The notes under the pieces are model-generated. The model saw only the letters and a list, made by a program, of their open reading frames with translations, was not told the origin of the DNA and ran no database searches. From positions 1-39,282 of the forward strand of contig JAKFUU010000024.1 of NCBI GenBank assembly GCA_021732525.1: a DNA stretch of 39,282 bases. The letters run 5' to 3'. Source of the DNA: Sphingomonadaceae bacterium. Lineage in GTDB: Bacteria > Pseudomonadota > Alphaproteobacteria > Sphingomonadales > Sphingomonadaceae. Both the position numbers and the translations under genes were made by a program. Below are positions 1-8,762 of this stretch, one piece after another. Every line of letters begins with the position of its first letter. The first letter of the stretch is position 1.

Positions 1-127
1 AGAGGCGATGCTACAACTGTCCGATGGATGCCTTTGGAATGCTGGAGTCGTCGACGCATAGAGTCGACCCATAAGTGCGCGCAGAGACGCTTAGCGTATA
101 TCTGTGCCCGTTCTATGTCCTGACCCC
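1..127. repeat. Left terminal inverted repeat with Tn3-family tip
   Basis: These 127 bases are the exact reverse complement of the last 127 bases of the window. Read on the minus strand from base 127 outwards, the first 38 bases begin GGGGTCAGGACATAG and end ACGCTAAG, the form of a Tn3-family terminal repeat. The transposon body would therefore lie to the left, outside the window. On the plus strand an open frame from base 2 stops at base 60 and could be the end of a gene inside that transposon. The 5 bases next to each tip (128-132 atgtt, 39151-39155 gtata) do not match as a target duplication. Confidence 0.8.
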
Positions 128-128
128 A

Positions 129-281
129 TGTTGTGTTGGTTGGCCTGCCTATGGCCCATCTGTTGCGCGGGTTGCGCAAGAATTCGACGCGTGGCAGAAA
201 TTCCGTCGAATGAGCCGGCGGCAAGCGTTGAGCCGAATTCACGGCAACCGCTCGAACGATCTCCTGTTTAATGTCTGTTGA
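129..281 (+). pseudogene. Possible truncated CDS tail beside the left transposon tip
   Basis: An open frame continues from the terminal repeat to a stop at 281. Outside the repeat it reads as a basic, polar tail with many Arg and Gln residues. It has no start codon of its own outside the repeat, so if real it is the 3' remnant of a gene cut by the transposon. I do not recognise the family, and it may simply be a chance frame. Confidence 0.2.
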
Positions 282-939
282 TGACAGCCAGCGCCGTTAA
301 ACTTACCCAGAGATATGTGGTGGCAAAGATCAGCCTGTTGGCCCAACCCACATAGCCGGAAACGCCACCAGGCAGTTCCTTCAGAGGTGTAGACTGACCG
401 GAAACGTCAACGCCCGCACTCTTTAAAGCGCTGAAGAAGAGCGCGAATGCCCCCGCCATGAGTGCAAGACTGATCCATGGCAAGTTGGCAATGACCAATG
501 ATGGTGGCGTAATGCCATTCGCATGCTTCAAGGCCATCGTGACGACGACAGCGGCAGCGCATATTGATGGGATGCCAATCATTGCAGCTGCTCCGTGCAG
601 CTTGTGGTTGATGTCGAACGCCCCGCCCATTGTCTGGCCGATCCCTCCAAGAAAGAGGAGGAGTAGCGCGACCTTGCCAAGGCCCGTGACCGATAATGGC
701 CAAAGCGCAGCAATCAAAGCGAAGGAACTGAAGGCCCAAGAAACAAAGACGATTGTTAAGACCCACGGGTACCGACCGTTGGCATATTCACTGACCATCC
801 GCCACGATGGCGAGAACTCGGGACTCAGCAAATGCAGCAGAAGGAGCGACAAGCAGGAGATAGCGGTTGCGGCGAATGCAAGATAGGCGGCCGTTCCATT
901 CCACCCAACCGCTGCCGCTTGATATGCACTCGTTTCCAT
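268..939 (-). CDS. DUF998 family integral membrane protein
   Basis: A protein of about 223 residues with roughly six hydrophobic segments. The segment MVSEYANGRYPW in the first third resembles the conserved start of DUF998 proteins, whose biochemical role is unknown. I chose the ATG at 939 because AAAGGAA lies 8 bases upstream on the minus strand; an in-frame ATG at 975 is also possible but has no such site. It is divergent from a TetR regulator at 1012, and a 12-bp palindrome lies between them, so it is probably the regulator's target. The family call is by recognition; the regulatory link is inference. Confidence 0.75.
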   Translation of the reverse strand: METSAYQAAAVGWNGTAAYLAFAATAISCLSLLLLHLLSPEFSPSWRMVSEYANGRYPWVLTIVFVSWAFSSFALIAALWPLSVTGLGKVALLLLFLGGIGQTMGGAFDINHKLHGAAAMIGIPSICAAAVVVTMALKHANGITPPSLVIANLPWISLALMAGAFALFFSALKSAGVDVSGQSTPLKELPGGVSGYVGWANRLIFATTYLWVSLTALAVINRH

Positions 940-974
940 GGCGTTAGTTCCTTTCAGCCTTTGAAGATTCGGCA

Positions 975-986
975 TTGCCCGGGCAA
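975..986. promoter_or_regulatory. Candidate TetR operator (TTGCCCGGGCAA)
   Basis: A perfect 12-base palindrome in the short gap between the divergent DUF998 and TetR genes, followed by AT-rich promoter-like sequence (tatagttatatataat) that runs up to the tetR start. Position and symmetry suit a dimeric TetR repressor controlling both directions. There is no experimental support. Confidence 0.4.
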
Positions 987-1011
987 CTCAATTTGGATAT
1001 AGTTATATATA

Positions 1012-1641
1012 ATGAATACGTCAACATCAGGCAAGCGCCTATATACTTCGTCGCTTCGCACCGAGTCCGCCTCAAGGACGCGTGACCGTATTCTGGAGGC
1101 TTCAAAGACGCTTTTCGGCGCCGATGGCATCGACAAGGTCAAGATCGCAGATATTGCAGCAAAGGCGGGCGTGTCAGCTTCGGCGGTCTATGCAATCTAC
1201 AAGTCGAAAGACGGTATTCTGCGCGCTTTGATGGAGCAATCTCTGTTCGGAAGTAAATTCCAGGAAGCGCAAAAGATGCTCGAAGGAATCGACGATCCAG
1301 TAAAGCTGGTAGAACTCACTGCCAATGTCTCTCGTGCCATATACGAATCCGAAAGTGTTGACCTTGGACTCTTGCGTCATTCATCCGGCTTTTCGCCTGC
1401 GCTTCACCGGATGGAACAGGAGTTTGAGCAAATGCGCTTTGCCATGCAAGGAGACCGCCTTAGAAAACTGGAGGCGGCGGGGAAGTTACGCCAAACATTG
1501 ACATTGGAAGCGGCGCGGAGGGTCATGTGGACGTTGACAAGTCGCGACGTCTACCGGATGCTCGTCCAAGACGGTGGCTGGACTGCAGACTGCTACCAGA
1601 AATGGCTTTCGATAACATTGCGTGAGACATTGGTGCAGTGA
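1012..1641 (+). CDS. TetR/AcrR family transcriptional regulator
   Basis: A 209-residue protein with an N-terminal helix-turn-helix at about residues 24-70: RDRILEASKTLFGADG, then the recognition-helix region AGVSASAVYAIYKSKDGIL, typical of TetR. The C-terminal half is a helical ligand-binding region without a family I can name. The -10-like tataat lies directly on the start codon, so either the transcript is leaderless or the true promoter is slightly further upstream. It is divergent from the DUF998 membrane gene and probably represses it and itself. Confidence 0.85.
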   Translation: MNTSTSGKRLYTSSLRTESASRTRDRILEASKTLFGADGIDKVKIADIAAKAGVSASAVYAIYKSKDGILRALMEQSLFGSKFQEAQKMLEGIDDPVKLVELTANVSRAIYESESVDLGLLRHSSGFSPALHRMEQEFEQMRFAMQGDRLRKLEAAGKLRQTLTLEAARRVMWTLTSRDVYRMLVQDGGWTADCYQKWLSITLRETLVQ

Positions 1642-1869
1642 CGGCGATGACCAGCAGTTTTAGACCACCATTATATGTAGGCAACGTTCAGGCATTTGCA
1701 TGTGGCAGCAGCTCGCATGGCAGCTCGTATTGCGGACAGTCAAAAATCTCCAACAAAGCTACCTTCCGTGTTTTATCTGTTGCCAGACTATGCGCCATCG
1801 GTCCGCGGCAAAAGTGATGGGCACCTCGGCAATCAGCATTCGGGCCTTGGTCATTGAACAATACGTTCA

Positions 1870-4356
1870 TCATGACGAGCGAGCCCGTTTGTGCTCAATC
1901 TCAATCGGATCTATCCGTTTTCGGATATCAAGACTGTTGAAATACGGTCGGATCGCATCAAGCTTCTTGTTATCGAAGTCTGCTTCAATCGTCGAGAAGG
2001 CCTGGTAAAGCTGTTGAGGCGTCAAAGATAATGACGGACCGTCGAACACTAGACCATCCCGTGAGAAGCTGCACGGAAGTCCCGCCTCAGCATCTTCAAG
2101 CATACGCAAGGCATTGATTTCAATTCGGACGTCTTGGTCAGGCTCCTGCACAACTTTCCAGGCCCGAAGGATCGACCATAGTCGATAGTTTTCATCGCGC
2201 TTTATAATCTGGCGACTCGATTTTTCGGATTGCGCGGCACGCACGGCCTCGCCGAACCGTTCGATTGGCAGGGCAATAGCCATCGTTAAGCTCACGCGCC
2301 CAGCCTCAGTCGTATCTGTTAGCATGTGCCGAGCAGCTACCATCAATGCAGCGGCCTCTGTTTCCGCGCCGCGCGCTGCGCTCCAATCGAAAAGCTTTCG
2401 AAGCGGGCCGACAGCGGTGGACCGAAACAGAAAATCCCCTCGTTCGGCGCGGAGGCAATATTCAAGCCACATTTGCCAAACCGAATCGCCCGCGTGAACG
2501 TTCGGTGGCCGGGATGTGATCCAAAGTTGATAGAGGAGATCGAGCGTCACACTTGATATCTCGCCCACCCGAGCGACGGCAAGAGCGCCGAACCAGTCGC
2601 CAACCTTTTCTGCATGTGCTTTCGAGATTGCCAGCGACCCAGTCAGGAACGCAGACACCTCTGGTGTGAGCGATTTGGAAAGACGCAAAAGCCAGGAAGG
2701 CTTCTCATTCAGCGATTGCAGCAAATTTGTCTCGATGAGGTGGTCAGCTACTAAAAATTCCTGCAGCGAGCGATGACCGAAGTAAATCGTCGAACCACCC
2801 TTCTCAACTAAACAGCCTTGGATCAACTCCCGCCGCAGTTCTTCGCGCTGCATCCGGTGGTTGATGTCCTTTGCGGCCTCGTCACAAATGCTTTGCGGAA
2901 TATCCTTAAGCGTAGTGGTCGATGCACCGCCCCGTTCCCACAACCACCAAGCGAGACTAGCATTAAATTTCCGCCGGATAGCGATCGGAAACGCAGAATG
3001 CCTGCCGGGCTTGGCGAACTCGCGCTGAAGTAGAAAATGCACAAAAGTCTCATAGAGTTGCGACACTGTCATCTTCGGTTGCAGCGCCTGAGGCTCAAGC
3101 GCAATCTGACACAGCATCTCGGCGTGGACTGGTCGCTCCAGAAGTTCATCAAATCGTCCCGAAAGCAGCTCATCTACGCGAGTGGTGACCCATTCCTCGG
3201 TTCGATGCTGGGCAACAGGCGCGCGTTTGACAAGTATTGGAAAATAATTTCGAACGTATCGTTGCGATTCTGGTCGGGTGAATCCACGTAGTTCGACATG
3301 CCGATAAGCCCGCCTATCGAGGACTGGCACTTCGAGGCCGGCTGAGGTCCGCTGTTTGCCTTCAATTATCAACTTGAATTCATGGTCATCGTGGAATGCG
3401 GTGTCTCGGCCCAGAACGAGGACGCGCGCATCGCCTTCGTCTACTTTCATGAGTTCGCCTAGGACCTGTTGAAACAGGTCAATCGTCATGCCATGCTTCA
3501 TCTCGTCGAAGCCATCGTAGATGATCAGAAACCGGCCAAGCCGATTCAGTTCGCGTACCGTTTGATAGTGGTAGTTTTCTACGCGGTGCTGACTCGCCAG
3601 CACCTTGCCGAACAAGCCATCCAGGGATTGCTCGTTGACGATTTCGCCAAGCGGGAAAAGTAGAGGCACACGTTTAGTTGGATCCTCAAGGGCGTCTTTG
3701 GCCATGGCCGCAGCGAGGTGCCGCGCAAAAGTTGTCTTGCCCTTGCCGTAAGGGGCGAGCACGAAAAGCGGCGGTGCGCCGTCCTCTTGCAGCCAATCGA
3801 AGACAACCGACTTAAGGTCGGCACCTTCGACCGCTTCAGGCGCGATATAATAATTATCGAGTTGACTCTCGTCGTAAGATCGAACCAAATCGTGGAGATA
3901 TTCATCAATGAGCAACAGGCGGCGTTGAAATTCTGCGAAGGTAAACGCTTTCAACTTCCGGCCTGCCTGAGCTGCATTTCGACTGTCCGGTGTAAAACCT
4001 CCGCGCGAAACAAGCCAAGCATGATCTATGTCGCCACTGTTTACTAACGGACCGTAATCGTTGGCAAACTGGCTGCATTGGCCGAGAGGCAGGTTGCCTG
4101 CATAATCCTTAGTCTCGATCGCGTAACGAGCCGGATCGCCGAAAACATCGCGCTCCCAGATTCCTTCGATATCAACATTTTTGTAGTTGATTTTCACTTC
4201 AGTTTTGGCGCGAAAACCAGCGGCCTGAAGGACCTTTGCAACGACGTCGCGAAACGCGTTCCCTTTTTCCGTTGAATTGCTCAATATGGACTCAGACAAA
4301 TATCGTTTGGGTGACTGTTCCCTATTCCAGTCGAGAAAGCAACCTTCCCGCAGCAC
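1870..4356 (-). CDS. STAND/NACHT ATPase with N-terminal Mrr-like nuclease domain
   Basis: An 828-residue protein. Residues about 30-145 look like a PD-(D/E)XK nuclease: a conserved-looking helix, then D62 in VDIEG, then E81-T-K83 in AIETKDY. A NACHT-type ATPase follows, with Walker A APYGKGKT (201-208) and Walker B FLIIYDGFDE (276-285). HRSLQEFLVAD further on matches the helical segment seen after NACHT modules. The C-terminal 300 residues are helical and could be a sensor. This is the layout of bacterial NLR-like defence proteins: an effector nuclease held off by a switch ATPase. The start overlaps the end of the upstream recombinase gene by 35 bases, so the two are probably co-transcribed. 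Substrate and trigger are unknown. Confidence 0.8.
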   Translation of the reverse strand: MLREGCFLDWNREQSPKRYLSESILSNSTEKGNAFRDVVAKVLQAAGFRAKTEVKINYKNVDIEGIWERDVFGDPARYAIETKDYAGNLPLGQCSQFANDYGPLVNSGDIDHAWLVSRGGFTPDSRNAAQAGRKLKAFTFAEFQRRLLLIDEYLHDLVRSYDESQLDNYYIAPEAVEGADLKSVVFDWLQEDGAPPLFVLAPYGKGKTTFARHLAAAMAKDALEDPTKRVPLLFPLGEIVNEQSLDGLFGKVLASQHRVENYHYQTVRELNRLGRFLIIYDGFDEMKHGMTIDLFQQVLGELMKVDEGDARVLVLGRDTAFHDDHEFKLIIEGKQRTSAGLEVPVLDRRAYRHVELRGFTRPESQRYVRNYFPILVKRAPVAQHRTEEWVTTRVDELLSGRFDELLERPVHAEMLCQIALEPQALQPKMTVSQLYETFVHFLLQREFAKPGRHSAFPIAIRRKFNASLAWWLWERGGASTTTLKDIPQSICDEAAKDINHRMQREELRRELIQGCLVEKGGSTIYFGHRSLQEFLVADHLIETNLLQSLNEKPSWLLRLSKSLTPEVSAFLTGSLAISKAHAEKVGDWFGALAVARVGEISSVTLDLLYQLWITSRPPNVHAGDSVWQMWLEYCLRAERGDFLFRSTAVGPLRKLFDWSAARGAETEAAALMVAARHMLTDTTEAGRVSLTMAIALPIERFGEAVRAAQSEKSSRQIIKRDENYRLWSILRAWKVVQEPDQDVRIEINALRMLEDAEAGLPCSFSRDGLVFDGPSLSLTPQQLYQAFSTIEADFDNKKLDAIRPYFNSLDIRKRIDPIEIEHKRARSS

Positions 4357-5539
4357 CCGCTTCAGCAGCTAGATTGCGATTATAAGCAAGCGGCATCTTT
4401 GGCGTCTTCCAACGTAATGCATCCATTATGCCCGCCAATGTCTCGCCAACAGCGAACAGATCCTGATTGAGCCCCACTCTGGTCGAATGCGAACTGAACC
4501 CTGAAATCAGCGATGCGGCTTGCTCCTTGTCGAGATCGCCAAAGGCACCGATCTTCAGGGCGCTTTCGATCATCAAGCGATAAATTGGAGTGAGCGAACC
4601 TGGATGGAGCGGCAATTCGCCGATGTGATTTTCGGTCCGCGCCGCCACGGCATCGCGCGCGGCAAAACGCCGCATATCCCAAGTAGCTCGTCCAGAAACA
4701 GCGTTCAAATTGACCGCTGCCCGCTTTGGTCGCGCCGCATATCGTCGTACGATTACCCGCCGGAACACTGCGCCGTTCTTAATATCGGCGGCATTCAGCC
4801 AGGCGAACAGCGCCCGCACTGACCGTGGAGACAGAAAGGCGGTTGCGCCTTCACCCTCCTGATCGCCTTTGGATCGCCCGATCCGGAGCAGCCGTGCGTC
4901 AGGATCGAGTGCTTCAATAATGTCGGCAACCTCAACGGCCACAAGTTCGCTGGCCCTTAGTCCAGTGTCATATGCCACGGAAAGCAGCGCCCGGTTTCGG
5001 AGGCCGGTTGGCGTATCATCGCAAGCATCGAGGATCGCCCGGACATGGATGCCGCGCGGCGTATCGGCGAGCGGGTCTTTGACCGGGCCACGAAATCGCA
5101 GCGGCCTTGCCTGTTTTTGCTGTGACCCCACCTGCCGACGATGTGCTGCAATCGCCAAGCGCACCAATTCATGTTTGGTTGGATCGTCCAGCCCCAGCAG
5201 ACGGTGGACTTTTCCAATTGATGCCTTGTAGCGGCCAAGCGACGCAGGCGCAGCGCCTTCGCTTGCCCGTTCGCGCAGCCATTCTGCGACCTGCTGCGAT
5301 GATGCTGGGAAAGTGCGGTAATATTTGCGTCGGCACCATAGATCGAACGCTTCGCTGTCCTGCTTTAGCGCACGCAAGCTGTTTGGCGCTGCGGCCGACG
5401 CAAAAGCCGCCATCATTTCGCGGTCGACGGTTACGCCCTTGCTTTGGTGGGACGTTTCCAACTGCCACGTCAGCGCGCTTACGACCGCAGGTAACTTAGG
5501 CACATCTTTTGCCTCTGTGTGGGGAGGATTTTCGGTCAT
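4322..5539 (-). CDS. Tyrosine recombinase / phage-type integrase
   Basis: A 405-residue protein with an N-terminal SAM-like core-binding part (about 50-135) and a C-terminal catalytic domain. The expected catalytic set can be seen: R195 in TGLRASEL, K224 in GRSKGD, H351 and R354 in SSHSTRVG, W377 in RWKTP, and the nucleophile Y386 in LAYNRNL. It cuts and rejoins DNA through a phosphotyrosine intermediate. A 12-bp inverted repeat with a 5-bp spacer lies 38 bases upstream of the start and could be its crossover site or operator. Its 3' end overlaps the nuclease-NACHT gene, so it may mobilise that cassette. Confidence 0.9.
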   Translation of the reverse strand: MTENPPHTEAKDVPKLPAVVSALTWQLETSHQSKGVTVDREMMAAFASAAAPNSLRALKQDSEAFDLWCRRKYYRTFPASSQQVAEWLRERASEGAAPASLGRYKASIGKVHRLLGLDDPTKHELVRLAIAAHRRQVGSQQKQARPLRFRGPVKDPLADTPRGIHVRAILDACDDTPTGLRNRALLSVAYDTGLRASELVAVEVADIIEALDPDARLLRIGRSKGDQEGEGATAFLSPRSVRALFAWLNAADIKNGAVFRRVIVRRYAARPKRAAVNLNAVSGRATWDMRRFAARDAVAARTENHIGELPLHPGSLTPIYRLMIESALKIGAFGDLDKEQAASLISGFSSHSTRVGLNQDLFAVGETLAGIMDALRWKTPKMPLAYNRNLAAEAGAAGRLLSRLE

Positions 5540-5576
5540 TTCGAGCGGGTTTTGGCAGATAGGGCGAAATTAAGCA

Positions 5577-5605
5577 ACATGTGATAAGTTGCCCTTATCA
5601 CATGT
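5577..5605. repeat. 12-bp inverted repeat with 5-bp spacer upstream of the recombinase
   Basis: ACATGTGATAAG (5577-5588) and its exact reverse complement (5594-5605) flank the spacer TTGCC. Two recombinase-sized arms around a short spacer is the geometry of a tyrosine-recombinase core site, and it lies just upstream of such a gene. A repressor operator is an equally reasonable reading. No second copy was noticed in the window. Confidence 0.55.
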
Positions 5606-5845
5606 GCATGTTTCAACCGTGCGAGAGGGCGGACTGAGAGCGGTGCTTTAGGATACAATTTCGCTAAACGGTCTAATTATTTGACCCCGAAATGCTGGCA
5701 TGGGGCAACTGCAAAAGATCGGGCCGCACATTAGCGTAACACTGCCAGTTCATTGGTCGAACGATATCGTCTTCAGATTTATCTCAGAAATAGCTCGGTT
5801 TGCAGCTCGTTGCTTTTGCAGATAAATCGGCTAATCGCTTAGCGA

Positions 5846-6949
5846 ATGGCTGCTGAACCTGAAGAAATAGAGGAATTTGTTAAGCGAGGTGCTCCGCTGG
5901 CCGTGAAAATGGCGACCGGCGCGGCTGGAGCAATTATCGGGGCCGCAATTGCAGGCCCGCCCGGTGCAATTCTTGGCAGTCTTGTCTCTCCTTTTTTGGG
6001 GCATCAACTCAACCGTGCTTTAGGTGAATTTGTCACTCGTCAACTGGGAGAGAGGCAGCGCATACGGGCCGCAGCGGGTACCGTTTTGTTGGCGACAAAT
6101 ATGGAAGCCCGTTGCGACATCGGGCATTCATTAAGAAGTGACGGATTTGATAAGGTTGACGAAGCGGGCCGTCGGCCTTTTGACGAGCTAACAGAACAAG
6201 CTGTTTTAGACATGATGAACTCAGTAGAAGAGCGACGACTGCCATATCTCGCGAATTTCTACTCTTCGCTGTATTTTGATACGGACATTCCCCGTGCCTC
6301 GGTGGCCACTTTCGTCTCAATTGTCAGTTCGCTGAACTTCAGAGCCATGTGCATAGTCAGCCTGGTTGGACTGAGTGTGGTTCGTACAGGCAAAGAACGT
6401 GTGGATGGCGAGCCCGACCCATGGTCCAATCTCGACCACATGGTCGCGAAAGAGATATTCAATTTGGTCAACGCAAGTGTCCTGATTAACAAGGCAGATG
6501 ACAAACCGCATTATGCTGCAACCTTGGGTTACACCGATGTTGAACCGGGGACGTTGCAGCTCGGTCCTATTGGACAAATGATCTATGAAAAAATGGCGTT
6601 GTCGGCAATGCAATTGGATTCTCAAGACCTGATCGAAACGCGAGAAAGCCTTCAAAGAATTGCCCTTTCACCGTCAGGCGGGCCGAACTTTGTTGAGCAA
6701 TTTGAGAGGGCGCTAAAACCTTTTGAGCGCAGCTTTAGCTTGTCAGATTGGTCGGCGTCGGGCACCGAATTTCTAATTTCAATCCCCATTACTGAACATA
6801 GAAATGCTGGCAATCCTGTCGTTCAGGTAGAAGCAGCTAACAGTGGTGGAGGTTATAAGCAGATTGAATTAGACGTTAGTACAGATGCCGACGGCACCGT
6901 TGAGTTACGCGCTAATAAGCCCTTCATCGGACGTGCCATAATTCCATAA
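5846..6949 (+). CDS. Hypothetical protein with N-terminal glycine-zipper segment
   Basis: A 367-residue protein of no family I can name. Residues about 19-52 are rich in small residues (ATGAAGAIIGAAIAGPPGA then ILGSLVSPFLG), a glycine-zipper type membrane or oligomerisation segment. The remainder is soluble-looking, with a helical middle and a beta-rich C-terminal part that includes a Gly/Ser linker near residue 335. It is divergent from the recombinase/nuclease-NACHT pair with about 300 bases between them. A membrane-active partner of that locus is possible, but this is inference from position only. Confidence 0.6.
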   Translation: MAAEPEEIEEFVKRGAPLAVKMATGAAGAIIGAAIAGPPGAILGSLVSPFLGHQLNRALGEFVTRQLGERQRIRAAAGTVLLATNMEARCDIGHSLRSDGFDKVDEAGRRPFDELTEQAVLDMMNSVEERRLPYLANFYSSLYFDTDIPRASVATFVSIVSSLNFRAMCIVSLVGLSVVRTGKERVDGEPDPWSNLDHMVAKEIFNLVNASVLINKADDKPHYAATLGYTDVEPGTLQLGPIGQMIYEKMALSAMQLDSQDLIETRESLQRIALSPSGGPNFVEQFERALKPFERSFSLSDWSASGTEFLISIPITEHRNAGNPVVQVEAANSGGGYKQIELDVSTDADGTVELRANKPFIGRAIIP

Positions 6950-7136
6950 CGGTTACGTCTTCTGCCGACAAGTTTTCGGTCGTTCGCCAACTATTGCGAG
7001 CGCGTCGAAAGCTGACGTATACGTAGTCTAGGGACACAAGCCCATGAGGTGACGATATGGCTGAGATGTTAGGCGGAGCTGACTGTCCGCTTATGATTGT
7101 AATTCTGCAAAAGCGGACAATGCCAACCGCCGCCCA

Positions 7137-8540
7137 TTATGGATCTGGCGGAAAAGTTCTTAAGAACCATGCGAAAATGAGGCGATTGCATGCCATGTCG
7201 CGTGTGGCAAGGCACACGAAGTCAGTATCGTTTTTAGCGTAATAATGCACCGCCACGTCCATACCATATGAATTGCCGCCATGGCCCCAGCTCGCATTTT
7301 GACCGGAATTCACTACAAATCCCATACCATACCACGGTGTCGCACCAGCAGTCGTGGCGACCTTGAACATCTTGGGCGACAACAGCTTACCGTCGCGCAT
7401 TGCCTGCAGAAAACGGAGCATGTCGTTCGGCGTCGAAACACCGCCGCCAGCTGAGGCACCAAGCCATGGCAGGCTGCCGGTATTAGCTACCAGCTTGGGT
7501 TCCGCTCCGAAATAGGTTGTATAGCCGACGGCAACTTTTTTCAGATGTTCCTTGTCGGGAAAACCGCTGTCCCTCATCCCGGCAGGCTTAAACACATGAT
7601 CGGCGACATAGTCGTAATAGCTGCCACCGGCGACCTTCTCGATTACAGCGCCGAGCAAGATGAAACCGTAATTAGAATAGTCCTCCTTGGTGCCTGGGGG
7701 AAAGTCAGGTCCACGGGTTCCGTTTAGCTTTACAATATCGGCGATCGTTCTAACCCGCGCACGATTGGCTCCATCTTCGCGACCGAGAATTCCGATATCG
7801 CCGGTTCCTCCGCGATGATTAAGCAGCTGACGGATCGTAACCTTAGCCATTTCTGCATTCGGATAGGCCGTGAGATATTTCCCAAAGGGCGCATCAAGAT
7901 CGATTTTACCAGCGTCGACCAATTGCAGCACTGCCACTGCAGTGAACATCTTTCCGGCAGATGCCAAGAACATGGGAGTGTCCAGTGACATCGGGGTTCG
8001 CGACGTAACGTTTGTCAGGCCCCAGCTTCGTGCGAAGACCCTCTTGGACCCCCGCGCTACAATTATTGATCCAGCGAATTCATCGCGGGCCGCGAGCCGA
8101 TTGGCTATCAGAGCCGTCGCTTTGATGGCCCCGTCTCCAGGCAATGCCAAAGGTCTAAAGTCCAGCGTCTTCAGCGTCTTCCCATCCGCAACGAGTTCCA
8201 GTTTCGCCCGTTGCAACCCCTGCAAGCATCGCTGACGTAGTAGCACGGTCAGCGCAGTTACAGAACTTGCCTCGAAACGCTCAACCGAAAAGCCGCACGT
8301 GTCTTGCGCGTTTTCAAGCGCAAATATCGGATTATCGTCGTGGAGATACTTGCGGTAGAACACCTTAATCTCCGCCACATCGCCGGAGTTAAATGCCGTC
8401 AGCCATTCCTGAAAAATTTGCAGGATCGGCCCATTTTGCGGTGCGGCTGCCTCGTTCTTCGCCTCTGTCTCGGAAGCATCGGTGATTGGAACGAGTGTCA
8501 TTGCGAATGCTACAGCAGTTGCCGCCAAGGATCGAAACAT
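7137..8540 (-). CDS. Secreted serine hydrolase, class C beta-lactamase-like
   Basis: A 467-residue protein with a signal peptide over the first 22 or so residues. The C-terminal three quarters form a beta-lactamase/penicillin-binding-protein-like domain: nucleophile S194 and K197 in SAGK, the Y288-S-N290 motif, and HGG in WGHGGNSYG near the end. The first 140 residues hold an extra region (QEWLTAFNSGD onward) of the kind found before such domains in esterase-like members. Members hydrolyse esters, D-amino-acid peptides or beta-lactams; the substrate cannot be read here. It appears monocistronic and its origin is probably chromosomal. Confidence 0.85.
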   Translation of the reverse strand: MFRSLAATAVAFAMTLVPITDASETEAKNEAAAPQNGPILQIFQEWLTAFNSGDVAEIKVFYRKYLHDDNPIFALENAQDTCGFSVERFEASSVTALTVLLRQRCLQGLQRAKLELVADGKTLKTLDFRPLALPGDGAIKATALIANRLAARDEFAGSIIVARGSKRVFARSWGLTNVTSRTPMSLDTPMFLASAGKMFTAVAVLQLVDAGKIDLDAPFGKYLTAYPNAEMAKVTIRQLLNHRGGTGDIGILGREDGANRARVRTIADIVKLNGTRGPDFPPGTKEDYSNYGFILLGAVIEKVAGGSYYDYVADHVFKPAGMRDSGFPDKEHLKKVAVGYTTYFGAEPKLVANTGSLPWLGASAGGGVSTPNDMLRFLQAMRDGKLLSPKMFKVATTAGATPWYGMGFVVNSGQNASWGHGGNSYGMDVAVHYYAKNDTDFVCLATRDMACNRLIFAWFLRTFPPDP

Positions 8541-8762
8541 AGGTTACTCCGCAAATACTGCATCAGCGTAGCGTCTAAAGTTCGAAATGGACAATATGTT
8601 CTGTGGTCTTTCGGCTTGGGCCTTTAACAAGGAATGGCCGCATTCAGGCAAAGTATGTGTGCAAGGCTAGTCCTAAATCTTGTCGAGAACACACCCACAG
8701 CTGTCAATTGCACAGCGCTGGTCAGGCGGTTCTGAAAGAGGTAGTTCGGCCATCCGCCACGG

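Noticed and set aside
7155-7166. GTTCTTAAGAAC palindrome as regulatory site
   Set aside because: It lies inside the 3' end of the serine hydrolase gene, and a 12-base palindrome of this kind is expected by chance.
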